Assembly (NCBI GenBank): GCA_002886105.1
Contig: CP025776.1
Span: forward strand, 1,178,001-1,242,000
Origin: Enterobacter sp. EA-1
GTDB lineage: Bacteria; Pseudomonadota; Gammaproteobacteria; Enterobacterales; Enterobacteriaceae
Reading direction: 5' to 3'
DNA: 64,000 nt
In this document: one piece after another, positions 44,373-52,736 of the stretch
Position numbering within the stretch: the stretch's first letter is position 1
How the letters are laid out: the number at the start of each line of letters is the position of its first letter
Translations under genes and position numbers: made by a program
Notes under the pieces: generated by a model
Told to the model about the DNA's origin: nothing
The model's database searches: none
What the model saw: only the letters and a program-made list of their open reading frames with translations

Positions 44373-45077
44373 AGCAACCCCCGGCATTACTCGACTCCCT
44401 GCCAGCGCTGAACTGTTCCATTGTGGCCGCGCACCCGTGGGTGTACGGGCTGGGCCAGCAGACGGATAACGGCGCATACCTCAGTCCGGCCAACGCCGTG
44501 GTCTGGCTGGGCGACAAACTGGCCAGCGTTACCGGGGAAACAGACGTGGTGATCCTGATGGCCACCGGGCAGACGCATGATGACTTTATGGCAACACTCG
44601 ACCCGCTGACGGCGGTTTTCCCCGCCCCGGCCTTTACGCAGGTCAGCCACTGGCGCGTTCGGCGGCAGAGCTGGCCACAGTGAAAATGCAGAAACCCGCC
44701 AGAGCAGTAAACAGCATGCCTGCGGCGCAGCCGCTGTCCGTGCCTACGGCCAGAGGCGGTAAGCAGTGCCGCTGCGATAGCGCAAGCCGGTAACGCCAGC
44801 GGGCTGAATATGGCTGGCCTGAAAGCGGCGCTGGGCGACTTCACCACCCGCCGGGCCGGTATGCTGGCGGATATTGCCGCCGGTGCGGGTGGTGTCCGGG
44901 AAACGTGCGCGGGCGTGGGTGTTCACCGGCAGCGGTAACGCGGCAGATATCCTGCGCCATATGCTCAGCCATGTCCCGGCGCAGGCCTCCGTTTACAGCG
45001 CCGCGCTGATGCTGGCCGGTGCGGATTTGGGCAGTATCAGGAGCATGATCCATGACGACCACGACACTGGCGCTTAA
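44369..45077 (+). CDS. Uncharacterised tail protein
   Basis: GTG start at 44369 overlapping the fibre-assembly stop. MKQPPALLDSLPALNCSIVAAHPWVYG, NAVVWLGDKLASVTGETDVVILM, then after breaks SAAAIAQAGNASGLNMAGLKAALG, FTTRRAGMLADIAAGAGG and VFTGSGNAADILRHMLSHVPAQASVYSAALMLAGADL. About 236 residues. Alanine-rich helices suggest a structural or tail-tip role; it occupies the place between fibre genes and the baseplate hub. Not recognised further. Confidence 0.55.
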
Positions 45078-45574
45078 CGGCGAAGCCATCACGCTGAAAA
45101 ACATGCGTGTTACGGTCAGCCAGCACCGTTCCCCGACAAAGACCAGTCCGGGCAGACCAGTTCGACGAGCAAAGCAGAGCAGGGCGCGAAGGGTAAAGAG
45201 CTGCGCGTAAACGGCGAAATCGCGTTTAAGGATGTGGCAACACTTTCCCGCCTTTTTCAGCTTGCCAACGCCACGGACTCCGGCGGCAAACGCACTGTAC
45301 CGTGTAACAACGTGGCGCGGGCCGTTAACCTGCGCGAGGCGACGTTTTCCGGCACGCTGGATGCACCGCCGCAGGACGGGCGCATGTCGTGGGCGGTGAC
45401 CTTCACCCTGACGGAATTTCTCAGTGTGCCGGAGAAGAAAGAGGCGGCGGCGAACGCGCGCAAAAGCAGCACGGTACAGACTGCCGGAGGCTGAGCTGAC
45501 GCCGGGAAGATGAAGAAAAAAATGACGTGGTTCGAAAAAAGGTTCTGAAACCCGTTAATGATGCACTGGGATAA
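45052..45574 (+). CDS. Baseplate complex protein
   Basis: MTTTTLALNGEAITLKNMRV, GKELRVNGEIAFKDVATLSRLFQLAN, ATFSGTLDAPPQDGRMSWAVTFTLTEFLSVPEKKEAAA. With breaks near 45125, 45295 and 45490 the frame extends past the literal stop at 45494 to KKVLKPVNDALG at 45574, two bases before the next ATG, which supports the longer reading. About 174 residues. Similar proteins of P2-like relatives are annotated as baseplate complex protein. Confidence 0.6.
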
Positions 45575-45576
45575 GC

Positions 45577-47259
45577 ATGAAACTGATTACGTCTGTATCT
45601 TTCCGCTGATGAAGTCCATGCAGCCGATGTGAATATGGTGCTGGAGCTGAACGCCTGCGGGCGCGGCTTTATCACAGCCGGAACAGAGCAGGATTACACC
45701 GGCAAAGTGGTGCGCCTCGATATCGGCTATGGCGATCACCTTTGCGCTGGTTTACCGGCTTCGTTGAGCGCTCCCAGCCCGCAGAAAAAGGGTTTGTGCG
45801 TCTGTTTGTGCGTGAACTGGCGGGCGTCCTGGAAAAGCCGCTGCCCTGCGCGTTTCCAGCACCCCACATTGCGCGAAATCGCCGCGTGGATGACTGAAAG
45901 CAGCGGGGATCAGCATCACCGTGCCGGATGCCGGTTACAGTGACACACCCATTCCGCATTTCACCCACTCCGGGACCGGTTTCCAGTTGCTTAATAACCT
46001 CGGCAAAGCTTTCGGGATTGTCGATTATGTCTGGTATCCGCTGCCGGATGGTTCGTTGTTTGCAGGTGGCGCGGATAAATCGCTGTTTGCCGGGCACCCG
46101 GTAGAAATCCCGCATGAATTCAGCCAGAGGACGTCCGGCGGTAACAGTATGACACTGCCGGTCATCCAGACCATGCGCCCCGGTGTGGAGATGAACGGTG
46201 AGCGGGTGACTAAGGTCAGTCTGAACAATGACACGATGGCCATCTGGACGCCGCGCAACAAAGCCACCGGCACGCCCTTGCAGAAAACCCCGGCGCAGCG
46301 ACAGATGGAGAGCCATTTCCCGGAGCTGGCCAGCGGCATGCACCTGCCCAAGTTTGCGCGAGTGATGGCCGCCAGTGAGCCGGTCAGCAGCGGTAACTTT
46401 GCCGATCCGTTCCGCCCGCGTTACGCCGTGGATGTGCAGCTTCTTGACGCGGACGGCAGCGGACGGCAGCACGCCGGTCTATTCCGCCGTACCGCTGCCG
46501 GTGCCGATGGCCGGTAATGACTCCGGCCTGTTTCAGTTTCCACCCGAAGGCACACTGGTTGAAGTGGGGTTTACGGGCGGCAGGCCGGACAAGCCGTTTG
46601 TGCGCCAGACCGTGGCGGACGGCACAAGCCTGCCGGATGTGAAACCGGGCGAGCAACTGCAACAGCAGCGCGCCGAAGTGTCGCAGCGGGTGACCGGGGC
46701 GGTGACTGGGAACGCCAGACCGATCAGGCTATCCGTGAAACCTCCATGACCCGCAGTGTGACCGCAGATACCGAAACCCGCGAAATGGTGACGCGTGATA
46801 CCACGATAAAAGCCACGGATAAAACAACGGTGCTGGGAACGGCCACGCTGATGGCCGGGCATATTCAGCAGGTGACCACCGGCGATTATGCGATGGCCAC
46901 CGGGGGGAAACTACCGAGGCCCATGAAAGGGGATGCCGTAACCGATATCAGCGGCCAGCAGTCCACGACCGTGGCCGGTAATATCTCCGTGGAAACCGCC
47001 GGGGCGCTGACCGAGAAAATCGCCGCACTGCGTAAATCGGTGGCCGCTGGCCAGCAGGTCAGCCAGACGGTGCATATTGGCAGCGAGCGTTAACACGCTG
47101 GCCATGATGCTGGACACCATTGATTTACTGGCCGAACTGGCGCAGCAGTGCCAGCCATGCGCACCGGACACCGGCACACCCACCAATGCCAGCGCCTTTA
47201 CGCAGACTGCCACGAAGGCGGGGCAGACCCGCAGCAAGTACCAGCAGATTATTGCCTGA
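45577..47259 (+). CDS. VgrG/gpV-like baseplate hub-spike protein
   Basis: Fusion of a gpD-like hub and gpV-like spike. MKLITSVSLSADEVHAADVN, LELNACGRGFITAG, then FVRLFVRELAGVLEKPLPCAF, FTHSGTGFQLLNNLGKAFGI, and the spike part NDSGLFQFPPEGTLVEVGFTGGRPDKPFVRQ. Next come short beta-helix repeats (VTADTETREMVTRDTTIKATDK) and the tail TLAMMLDTIDLLAELAQQC, GTPTNASAFTQTATKAG. The stop at 47093 follows a break; the C-terminal segment typical of these proteins continues to 47259. About 560 residues. Confidence 0.75.
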
Positions 47260-47272
47260 TCCCTTCCACCCG

Positions 47273-47294
47273 GCCCGCATAACGCGGGCTTTTT
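47273..47294 (+). terminator. Rho-independent terminator of the tail operon
   Basis: GCCCGC (47273-47278) pairs with GCGGGC (47284-47289) around a five-base loop and is followed by five T. It lies 14 bp after the last tail gene. Confidence 0.75.
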
Positions 47295-47858
47295 GTGCTC
47301 CTTCACCAGACGCGCTGTAACGCATTGTGAGCGCATCAACCCTGACACCATCACACCGCAACCCTTAAAACAGATCGCACCCGCTCCGCGTCGGCTGGCG
47401 ACACAGACAAAATAAACACATCGCAGACAAAACGGCACTACACCGCACCCGCCTGCGGGTTTTGGATCGGGGAAATTTTTCAGTTTTATTTTTCTGCAAA
47501 CCAGACCGCCAGCGCGCCACGGCTGGAGGCTTGCAGGAAAACCCGAACTGAAAAGATTGAAAAGAATTTCAGTGTTTTTCAGTTTTCAGGATCCGCAATG
47601 GATTGCGAAAATAATTAACATTATGTTTTAAAATTACTTTTAAATTTTACGTCACCAGAAAGGATCGGGGGCACACGATTTTGCGAAAGCGGGAAAAACA
47701 AGAGATCTAGGCGTGGCGCGGTCTGTGAGACAGCGGGATGATTTTTACGAACTGAAAAACATGCGCACCATTATGCTGTTATTATATACAGCGCTTAGCG
47801 ATTAGTGACAGTGACAAAATGTGGCGATTTTCAATTTTCGGTGCGGTTATTTTTGTTT
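47295..47858. other. Non-coding stretch after the tail operon
   Basis: About 560 bp with no convincing gene. It holds CCGCCTGCGGGTTTTGG around 47448, AT-rich tracts with repeated TTTTCAG/CTGAAAA words between 47479 and 47600 and around 47750, and probably a promoter for the following short gene. The repeated CAGTTTT / AACTGAAAA words could be protein-binding sites. Confidence 0.35.
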
Positions 47859-48003
47859 ATGTTGAGAGGAGAAGCTCAACAAATACAACGTCATACCGTC
47901 GAATTAATGGCCAGCTCAGTGCTATGTGCTCTGGCCGCGCGGCGACGGCTGGGACGTGCGTTATCTGGATATCAACGGGGAATGCTGGAATAGCTTCCTA
48001 TAA
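47859..48003 (+). CDS. Small prophage ORF, possibly a fragment
   Basis: From ATG 47859 it reads MLRGEAQQIQRHTVELMASSVLCALAAR and, after one break near 47943, GDGWDVRYLDINGECWNSFL to 48003, about 48 residues. The C-terminal DGWDVRYLDINGE reads like a conserved phage motif. It may be a complete small protein or the remains of one. No function can be given. Confidence 0.35.
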
Positions 48004-48103
48004 CGGAGACTCTTTTGTCGATGAAGAAAGTTCATGGCTGGCTACATATGAACATCGGCAAATAATGGAGCTTTGGGCATATGCAATGTGTATTATAGAC
48101 AAA

Positions 48104-48125
48104 AGCTACGCTTTCACGTAGCTCT
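48104..48125. terminator. Hairpin sharing its loop with the ssrA terminator
   Basis: AGCTACG (48104-48110) and CGTAGCT (48117-48123) enclose the loop CTTTCA; runs of A precede it (48100-48103), so it would terminate minus-strand transcripts. The 15 bases 48106-48120 are identical to 49721-49735 in the ssrA terminator. Confidence 0.5.
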
Positions 48126-48270
48126 TAGTTCGTCGGTGTAGCCGCTAGGATTTGAATCCATATTTGCGTTAACTTATTGGAAAAATTGGCATGTGTCATT
48201 AGCCATTGCAGTATTTATTGTCAGTCTTGGGATTCGCTCGCAGCCTTCACTTCTTGTAACGACTCAACTG

Positions 48271-49131
48271 CTATTGGTGGTAAGCCTTGAACCATTTTTC
48301 TACAAATTCATTGCTTGGATAAGGTACACCGAGTTCGACTGTATTGGGGTTGGCGCGATGAGTTTCTACAAATGAAGAACCGTTCCATTTTTGGAAAGGT
48401 AGATGATACCTTCAAATGCAGCTGGGTCCTGCTTCTGAGATTCCAAAATCATATGAAATCCTCTGCGTTCAATGCCTCTAAGAAAACTGGAAAAGCACTC
48501 TTTCAACAATTCATCGTCCAAATCCTTAAACTTAATGCCCTGTGCCAGAAATTCAAAGTAATTAAGAATATAAAGTAGTCCATTTATTGCATCACGGTAT
48601 TCATCTGGGACTTTCATATTCTTATATTCTTCTTTATCTGGATTACATCTCCATTCCGACAGTTCTTGCGGGACGTATCTCATGCCTCGATAGAATTGCG
48701 TACTGTTCCGCAATTGCTTTTGATACTCCGGACTTGTCCGTGAGTTAATGATCATATGTGCGAGCGCCTTGCATTGGCAGCAGAGGTGATACACTGGATC
48801 CACCATCCCATGCCAACAAGCATGCCCGTTACCATAATAGATAATGAGGTTTGATAGGCGGGTGTGTATCTTGTATTGCATATCCAATTAAAATAATGAC
48901 ATAGCAAATGATGCTGAACATCGGAAGAAATTCTGCAGTGTCAGGGTATCTTTTCTTTATGAAGCAGAAGATTGATGCTATCGCTGCGCCTGAGCCTGAA
49001 GCTACAACTAGCCAATCAATTATCTCTATGTCAAAAGGTAGACTGTTTGGGTAGATGTATGTGAACAAGGCTCTGGCAGCGAGCATAAGAGTGAAGACAG
49101 TAGTGCAGATATTGACAATGGTTTTTGCCAT
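48271..49131 (-). CDS. Prophage cargo: DUF4760-like two-helix membrane protein near attR
   Basis: Rebuilt from MAKTIVNICTTVFTLMLAA at 49131 with breaks near 48880 and 48385; the end becomes NEFVEKWFKAYHQ at 48271, about 286 residues. Two or three membrane helices in the first 90 residues (TTVFTLMLAARALFTYIY, WLVVASGSGAAIASIFCFI, FSIICYVIILIGYAI). The cytoplasmic part contains RDAINGLLYILNYFEFLAQGIKF and DDELLKECFSSFLRGIERRGFHMI, the DUF4760 pattern as I know it. AT-rich and on the opposite strand from the tail operon, so it has its own promoter and is cargo of the prophage. Confidence 0.6.
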
Positions 49132-49152
49132 CGTTTTGTTTCTATAACAAAA

Positions 49153-49176
49153 AGACCTCCGTATGGAGGCCTTTTT
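49153..49176. terminator. Bidirectional hairpin upstream of the DUF4760-like gene
   Basis: CCTCC (49156-49160) and GGAGG (49165-49169) enclose GTAT, with A runs before and a T run after (49171-49175). It shields the cargo gene from transcription from the attR side. Confidence 0.55.
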
Positions 49177-49410
49177 ATGCTAATGGAGGTTTTATTATGC
49201 AAAGCGAAGATCAGTAGTTAACCTTCACCGAATCCTACAGTCAGTGTCTTTTCATGATGTCACTCCAGTCATTATGCTCCGCAAATTACTGCTATTAAGT
49301 CTTTGAAAAGCAAAAGAATAAAAGAAATGTTGTATTTATGATGCACAGGATAACAGTTTGTCCTGTAACACATCAAGTCCTATCGTTGTATCTTCTCTAT
49401 CTGCACGTAA

Positions 49411-49656
49411 ATGAAAAGTCAAAAAACATACGGTTACTTAAAGTCAAGAAATATATTTATCGTTCCTTTCTTGCTAACGCATAACTGTTTGTTTTTAAAG
49501 AAATATTTAGCGATTGTAAATATCACCATATCTATCATTACTATAGATATTAGCCTAAAAACGAAAAAATCAAAGGCTGGAACACTCTTAATTTTGTGTA
49601 TGTCTTTGGTGGTCCTTACAGGCCTTGGGAAGCAACGACTAAGCGATTATGAGTAA
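49411..49656 (+). CDS. Doubtful small membrane ORF next to attR
   Basis: Intact 81-codon frame, strongly AT-rich, with two hydrophobic stretches (YLAIVNITISIITIDISL and AGTLLILCMSLVVLTGLG). No ribosome-binding site and no recognised family. The region 49177-49410 before it shows no gene. It could be a real small membrane protein or chance in AT-rich DNA. Confidence 0.25.
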   Translation: MKSQKTYGYLKSRNIFIVPFLLTHNCLFLKKYLAIVNITISIITIDISLKTKKSKAGTLLILCMSLVVLTGLGKQRLSDYE

Positions 49657-49684
49657 TGCTCCTCAGCTTTGTTGGTAATCCCCT

Positions 49685-49703
49685 ATCGCCACTTTGTCGC
49701 CAT
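49685..49703. repeat. 19-bp att-proximal repeat, right copy
   Basis: ATCGCCACTTTGTCGCCAT differs at one base from 19728-19746. It lies 46 bp inside attR. Confidence 0.4.
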
Positions 49704-49711
49704 CAACAATG

Positions 49712-49746
49712 AAAAAGGGGCTACGCTTTCACGTAACCCCCTTGTT
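49712..49746 (-). terminator. Terminator downstream of ssrA
   Basis: GGGGCTACG (49717-49725) and CGTAACCCC (49732-49740) form a stem around CTTTCA; on the minus strand the A run at 49712-49716 becomes the U tract. It ends tmRNA transcription just past the att site. Confidence 0.7.
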
Positions 49747-49749
49747 TTA

Positions 49750-49796
49750 TTTGGTGGAGCTGGCGGGAGTTGAACCCGCGTCCGAAATTCCTACAT
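49750..49796. repeat. attR: 47-bp ssrA 3' end
   Basis: Second copy of the 47-bp direct repeat at 19576-19622. It contains the functional tmRNA 3' end, so integration kept ssrA intact. Confidence 0.9.
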
Positions 49797-50118
49797 CCTC
49801 GGTACTACATGCTTAGTCCAGTCTTTTACATTCGCTTGCCAGCTGCGGACGGACACGCCACTAACAAACTAGCCTGATTAGTTTTAACGCTTCCAACCCC
49901 GGTGCAGGGCATCCGCGCGATCTCTTTTGGGTTTGACCTCTCTTGATCCCCCGTCCTAAGAGCGGAGGCTAGGGAGAGAGGGCTTCAAAGCAGGTTATTA
50001 AGCTGCTAAAGCGTAGTTTTCGTCGTTTGCGACTATTTTTTGCGGCTTTTACGAGGCCAACCGCCCCTCGGCATGCACCTTGGGTTTCGCAAATCCCGTC
50101 GAATCCAGAATCAGCCCC
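49752..50118 (-). ncRNA. ssrA: Transfer-messenger RNA (tmRNA)
   Basis: Rescues stalled ribosomes with SmpB. The 5' end GGGGCTGATTCTGGATTCG lies at 50118, and the 3' end with the T arm GGGTTCAACTCCC and terminal CCA at 49752. The tag-coding stretch near 50000-50035 encodes ANDENYALAA followed by a stop. Length of 367 nt compares with 363 in E. coli; the excess may be indel errors in the A runs. The 3' part serves as attachment site for the prophage to the left. Confidence 0.97.
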
Positions 50119-50132
50119 AAAAGTGTGAAGCG

Positions 50133-50162
50133 AGTATAACACTTTTATGAAGCAGCATACCA
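50133..50162 (-). promoter_or_regulatory. ssrA promoter
   Basis: TATACT on the minus strand at 50133-50138 is the -10 box, 15 nt before the mature 5' end, which leaves room for the short 5' precursor. The -35 region falls in GGTATGCTGC near 50155-50162. Confidence 0.6.
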
Positions 50163-50265
50163 GTCCATATCGCAGCAGTATTCTTTTCGGGGGGACTGTG
50201 TACACGGAGTACGAAGAGGAATAACCAGAACGAGGCGATAAGGGAGCGTCAAACGGGGAAATCAT

Positions 50266-50290
50266 GCCCTCTCCCGGCGTGAGAGGGCGG
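50266..50290 (-). terminator. Hairpin downstream of smpB
   Basis: GCCCTCTC (50267-50274) pairs with GAGAGGGC (50281-50288) around CCGGCGT. It lies just behind the smpB stop and has only a weak T tract. Confidence 0.5.
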
Positions 50291-50302
50291 AGCAGGGCGC
50301 AA

Positions 50303-50786
50303 TCAGCGTCCCGCGTTTTTCATGATACGTGCTTTATCAAGCTGCCATTCGCGCTCTTTCAGATCGGAGCGTTTATCGTGCTGCTTCTTACCTTTCGCCA
50401 CGCCGATTTTCACTTTGCACCCGAGGCATTTTTCCAGTACAGCGACAGCGCCACCACGGTGTAACCTTCGCGGTTGATGCGTCCGTAGAGTGAATCGAGC
50501 TCGCGTTGGTTAAGCAACAGTTTGCGCGTGCGGGTTGGATCGCAAACATAGTGGCTTGATGCCACGGTCAGCGGTGTAAAGTTGGCGCCAAACAGAAAGG
50601 CTTCGCCGTCTTTCAGAATAACGTAGCTATCGCCAATGTTTGCTTTACCGGCGCGTAGGGATTTTACTTCCCAGCCCTGCAATGCCAGCCCGGCTTCAAA
50701 TTCCTCTTCGATGAAGTATTCATGGCGGGCGCGTTTGTTGAGCGCGATGGTTGCTGAACCAGTTTATATGCTTTTTTCTTCGTCAT
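50303..50786 (-). CDS. smpB: SsrA-binding protein SmpB
   Basis: Binds the tRNA-like part of tmRNA for trans-translation. MTKKKAYK at 50786, then [53 protein letters not shown] and the charged tail [15 protein letters not shown] ending KNAGR. 160 residues after mending breaks near 50760 and 50415. 484 nt here against 483 in an intact gene. Immediately upstream of ssrA on the same strand. Confidence 0.95.
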
Positions 50787-50944
50787 ATGTCGTGAAGCCA
50801 TCCGGTAATCTGATATCTGAAACTGACCTCATTGCGTCCTGTGAGGTTTAACGCGTTATCTTAGCATGAGTTCCGGCGTAGCGTTTTCCTTTCATCTTGG
50901 GGAGATGTTATTATTTGTCGATTGTGTGAACGTGGAAGAACCGA

Positions 50945-51382
50945 ATGCCTCAGATTAGCCGGACTGCGCTGGTTCCTTATAGTGCAGAACAAATGTATCA
51001 GTTAGTGAATGATGTAAAGTCCTACCCGCAGTTTTTGCCGGGCTGTACAGGCAGCCGGGTGCTGGAGTCCGGGCCGACGCTGATGACTGCCGCCGTGGAT
51101 GTTTCCAAAGCCGGGATCAGCAAGACTTTTACCACACGCAATACGCTGGAAACCAACCAGAGCATTTTGATGCACCCGGTAGATGGCCCGTTCAAATCGT
51201 TGATCGGTGGCTGGACGTTTACGCCGCTCAGTACCGACGCCTGCCGCATTGAATTCCAGCTCGATTTCGAGTTTACCAACAAGCTTATCGAACTGGCGTT
51301 TGGTCGCATCTTTAAAGAGCTGGCGTCAAATATGGTGCAGGCCTTCACCCTCCGGGCGAAAGAGGTTTACCGTGTCGGGTAA
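50945..51382 (+). CDS. ratA: Ribosome association toxin/coenzyme Q-binding protein RatA
   Basis: START-domain protein of the Coq10 family; in E. coli overproduction blocks 70S assembly. Intact 145 residues: [69 protein letters not shown]. Divergent from smpB; overlaps ratB by 11 bp. Confidence 0.93.
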   Translation: MPQISRTALVPYSAEQMYQLVNDVKSYPQFLPGCTGSRVLESGPTLMTAAVDVSKAGISKTFTTRNTLETNQSILMHPVDGPFKSLIGGWTFTPLSTDACRIEFQLDFEFTNKLIELAFGRIFKELASNMVQAFTLRAKEVYRVG

Positions 51383-51669
51383 AATTGCCGTTGAAGTCGC
51401 CTATGCTTTACCAGAAAAACAGTATCTGCAACGGGTGACGTTGGACGATGGTGCAACCGTTGAACAGGCGATTCTGGCTTCGGGTTTGCTGGATCTTCGT
51501 GACGATATCGATCTGAACGTTAATAAAGTCGGTATTTACAGCAGACCGGCGAAACTACAGGATGTGGTGCGCGATGGCGATCGCGTGGAGATTTACCGCC
51601 CGCTGATTGCTGATCCGAAAGAGCTGCGTCGCCAGCGCGCGGAAAAAATCCGCCAGTGTGAAAAAGTAA
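51372..51669 (+). CDS. ratB: RatB (RnfH family) ubiquitin-like protein
   Basis: GTG start at 51372 inside rat[79 protein letters not shown]. Removing one A from the run at 51642-51647 gives SASVKK and a stop at 51669; the literal frame runs to 51713. About 98 residues. Function unclear; a partner of ratA by conserved operon. Confidence 0.88.
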
Positions 51670-51675
51670 TTCTGT

Positions 51676-52197
51676 TTAATTCGCCGCTGTGCTGGTTTTT
51701 AACAATGCGTTAAGGCGTGAGGCTGCGTTGTTCCATGGTGAGGCAGTATTAAACTGGATCATCCGGCCTCGCGTCCATTTCCCGTACCACTGCTGCTGAT
51801 AGAGTGCTTCATCGCTATAGCTTTCAACCAGCATTACCGGGCGTGATAGCACTGCTCCAGCTTTGCACGCAGCGTTACCCAGTCAGTGATATCCGCGTAA
51901 TCGCTGTAGTACTTTTGCGCCAGTTTGCCGAGCTCATTCCATTTGAATCCCGTTGCCGGAAAATCGATTTGCTTTCCTGCCGCTTCCTGTTGATGCCAGT
52001 AAAGCACCTGTTCTCCCCACCCCAACAAATAGCTGACAAGATTTGCGGCACTCATTGTGGTGCCGGAAGCATGCCCTTCCAGCAGAGGCGTAAATGCGAT
52101 ATCTACAGGAGTGCGATCGAGTTTTTTCTGCAAAGTGAGCCGGGATTTCTCCATTGGAAGCCAGTAGCTCATCTTTGCTTTGCGGTACAGCCATCAT
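51676..52197 (-). CDS. ClbS/DfsB-family four-helix protein
   Basis: DinB-fold protein of the ClbS/DfsB (DUF1706) family; ClbS protects colibactin producers as a cyclopropane hydrolase, other members are uncharacterised. [12 protein letters not shown] at 52197, then after breaks near 52160 and 51840 [63 protein letters not shown] and [13 protein letters not shown]; end TSTAAN at 51676. About 173 residues. It is inserted between ratB and bamE, which adjoin in E. coli. Confidence 0.8.
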
Positions 52198-52210
52198 TTC
52201 CTCCTGAAAC

Positions 52211-52238
52211 AAAAAAGGCGCCTTTCGGCACCTTTTGC
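52211..52238 (-). terminator. Terminator downstream of bamE
   Basis: AAGGTGCC (minus strand, 52227-52234) pairs with GGCGCCTT (52215-52222) around GAAA, followed by a T tract at 52211-52216. It separates bamE from the ClbS/DfsB-like gene. Confidence 0.65.
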
Positions 52239-52248
52239 GGTCATGGTA

Positions 52249-52589
52249 TTACTGTTTGGTCAGCGCGGGTTTGTTATCCAGATTGGTTAATACACCATTG
52301 CTGTTAAACGTCAGTGTTAGTGTCTGCTGAGTCACATCTTCATGGCCCGGTTGTTGACGGAACACGTAGAACCGGTGTTGCTGCCAAACGGGTCTGTCAT
52401 CATCGGCGTACCCAATGCATAAGCAACCTGCTGTTGCGTCATACCCACGTGGATTTTTGCAACGTCATTAGGTGTCAGGTAGTTCCCCTGATTGATATCA
52501 GGGCGGTAAACCACGCGTTCTACAGTAGAGCAACCAGCGGTCAACATCAGGAGAACCGCTGCGGCAGCAGTCAGCATTTTACAGCGCAT
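52249..52589 (-). CDS. bamE: Outer-membrane assembly lipoprotein BamE
   Basis: Part of the BAM complex that inserts beta-barrels. Signal peptide [20 protein letters not shown] with lipobox [53 protein letters not shown] after the break near 52370; end LTKQ. 113 residues, 341 nt here against 342. Confidence 0.95.
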
Positions 52590-52736
52590 AGTGATTTGAT
52601 TCCTTTTCGGGCCCGAACAATACGTGGCTCATATGTAATATGCCGATGATAATAGACCTTTAGCCAGTTTAAAACCTTTGTGGCGGGGTCTGTTGTCGAT
52701 TTTGTCGGGAACTCTGACCCTGAGAATTCAAAAAGT

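Noticed and set aside
45672-46472. Minus-strand ORF of 266 codons
   Set aside because: Antisense of the VgrG-like hub gene; no motif and GC-rich frame bias explains it.
47479-47600. Repeated CAGTTTT/AACTGAAAA words as a replication origin or iteron array
   Set aside because: Spacing is irregular, copies are few and no initiator gene is adjacent.
48125-48170. Complete tRNA gene on the minus strand
   Set aside because: Only a T-arm-like and acceptor-like stretch is present; no matching 5' acceptor strand or anticodon arm, and no CCA.
48193-48375. Plus-strand hydrophobic ORF
   Set aside because: It is antisense of the repaired C terminus of the DUF4760-like gene.
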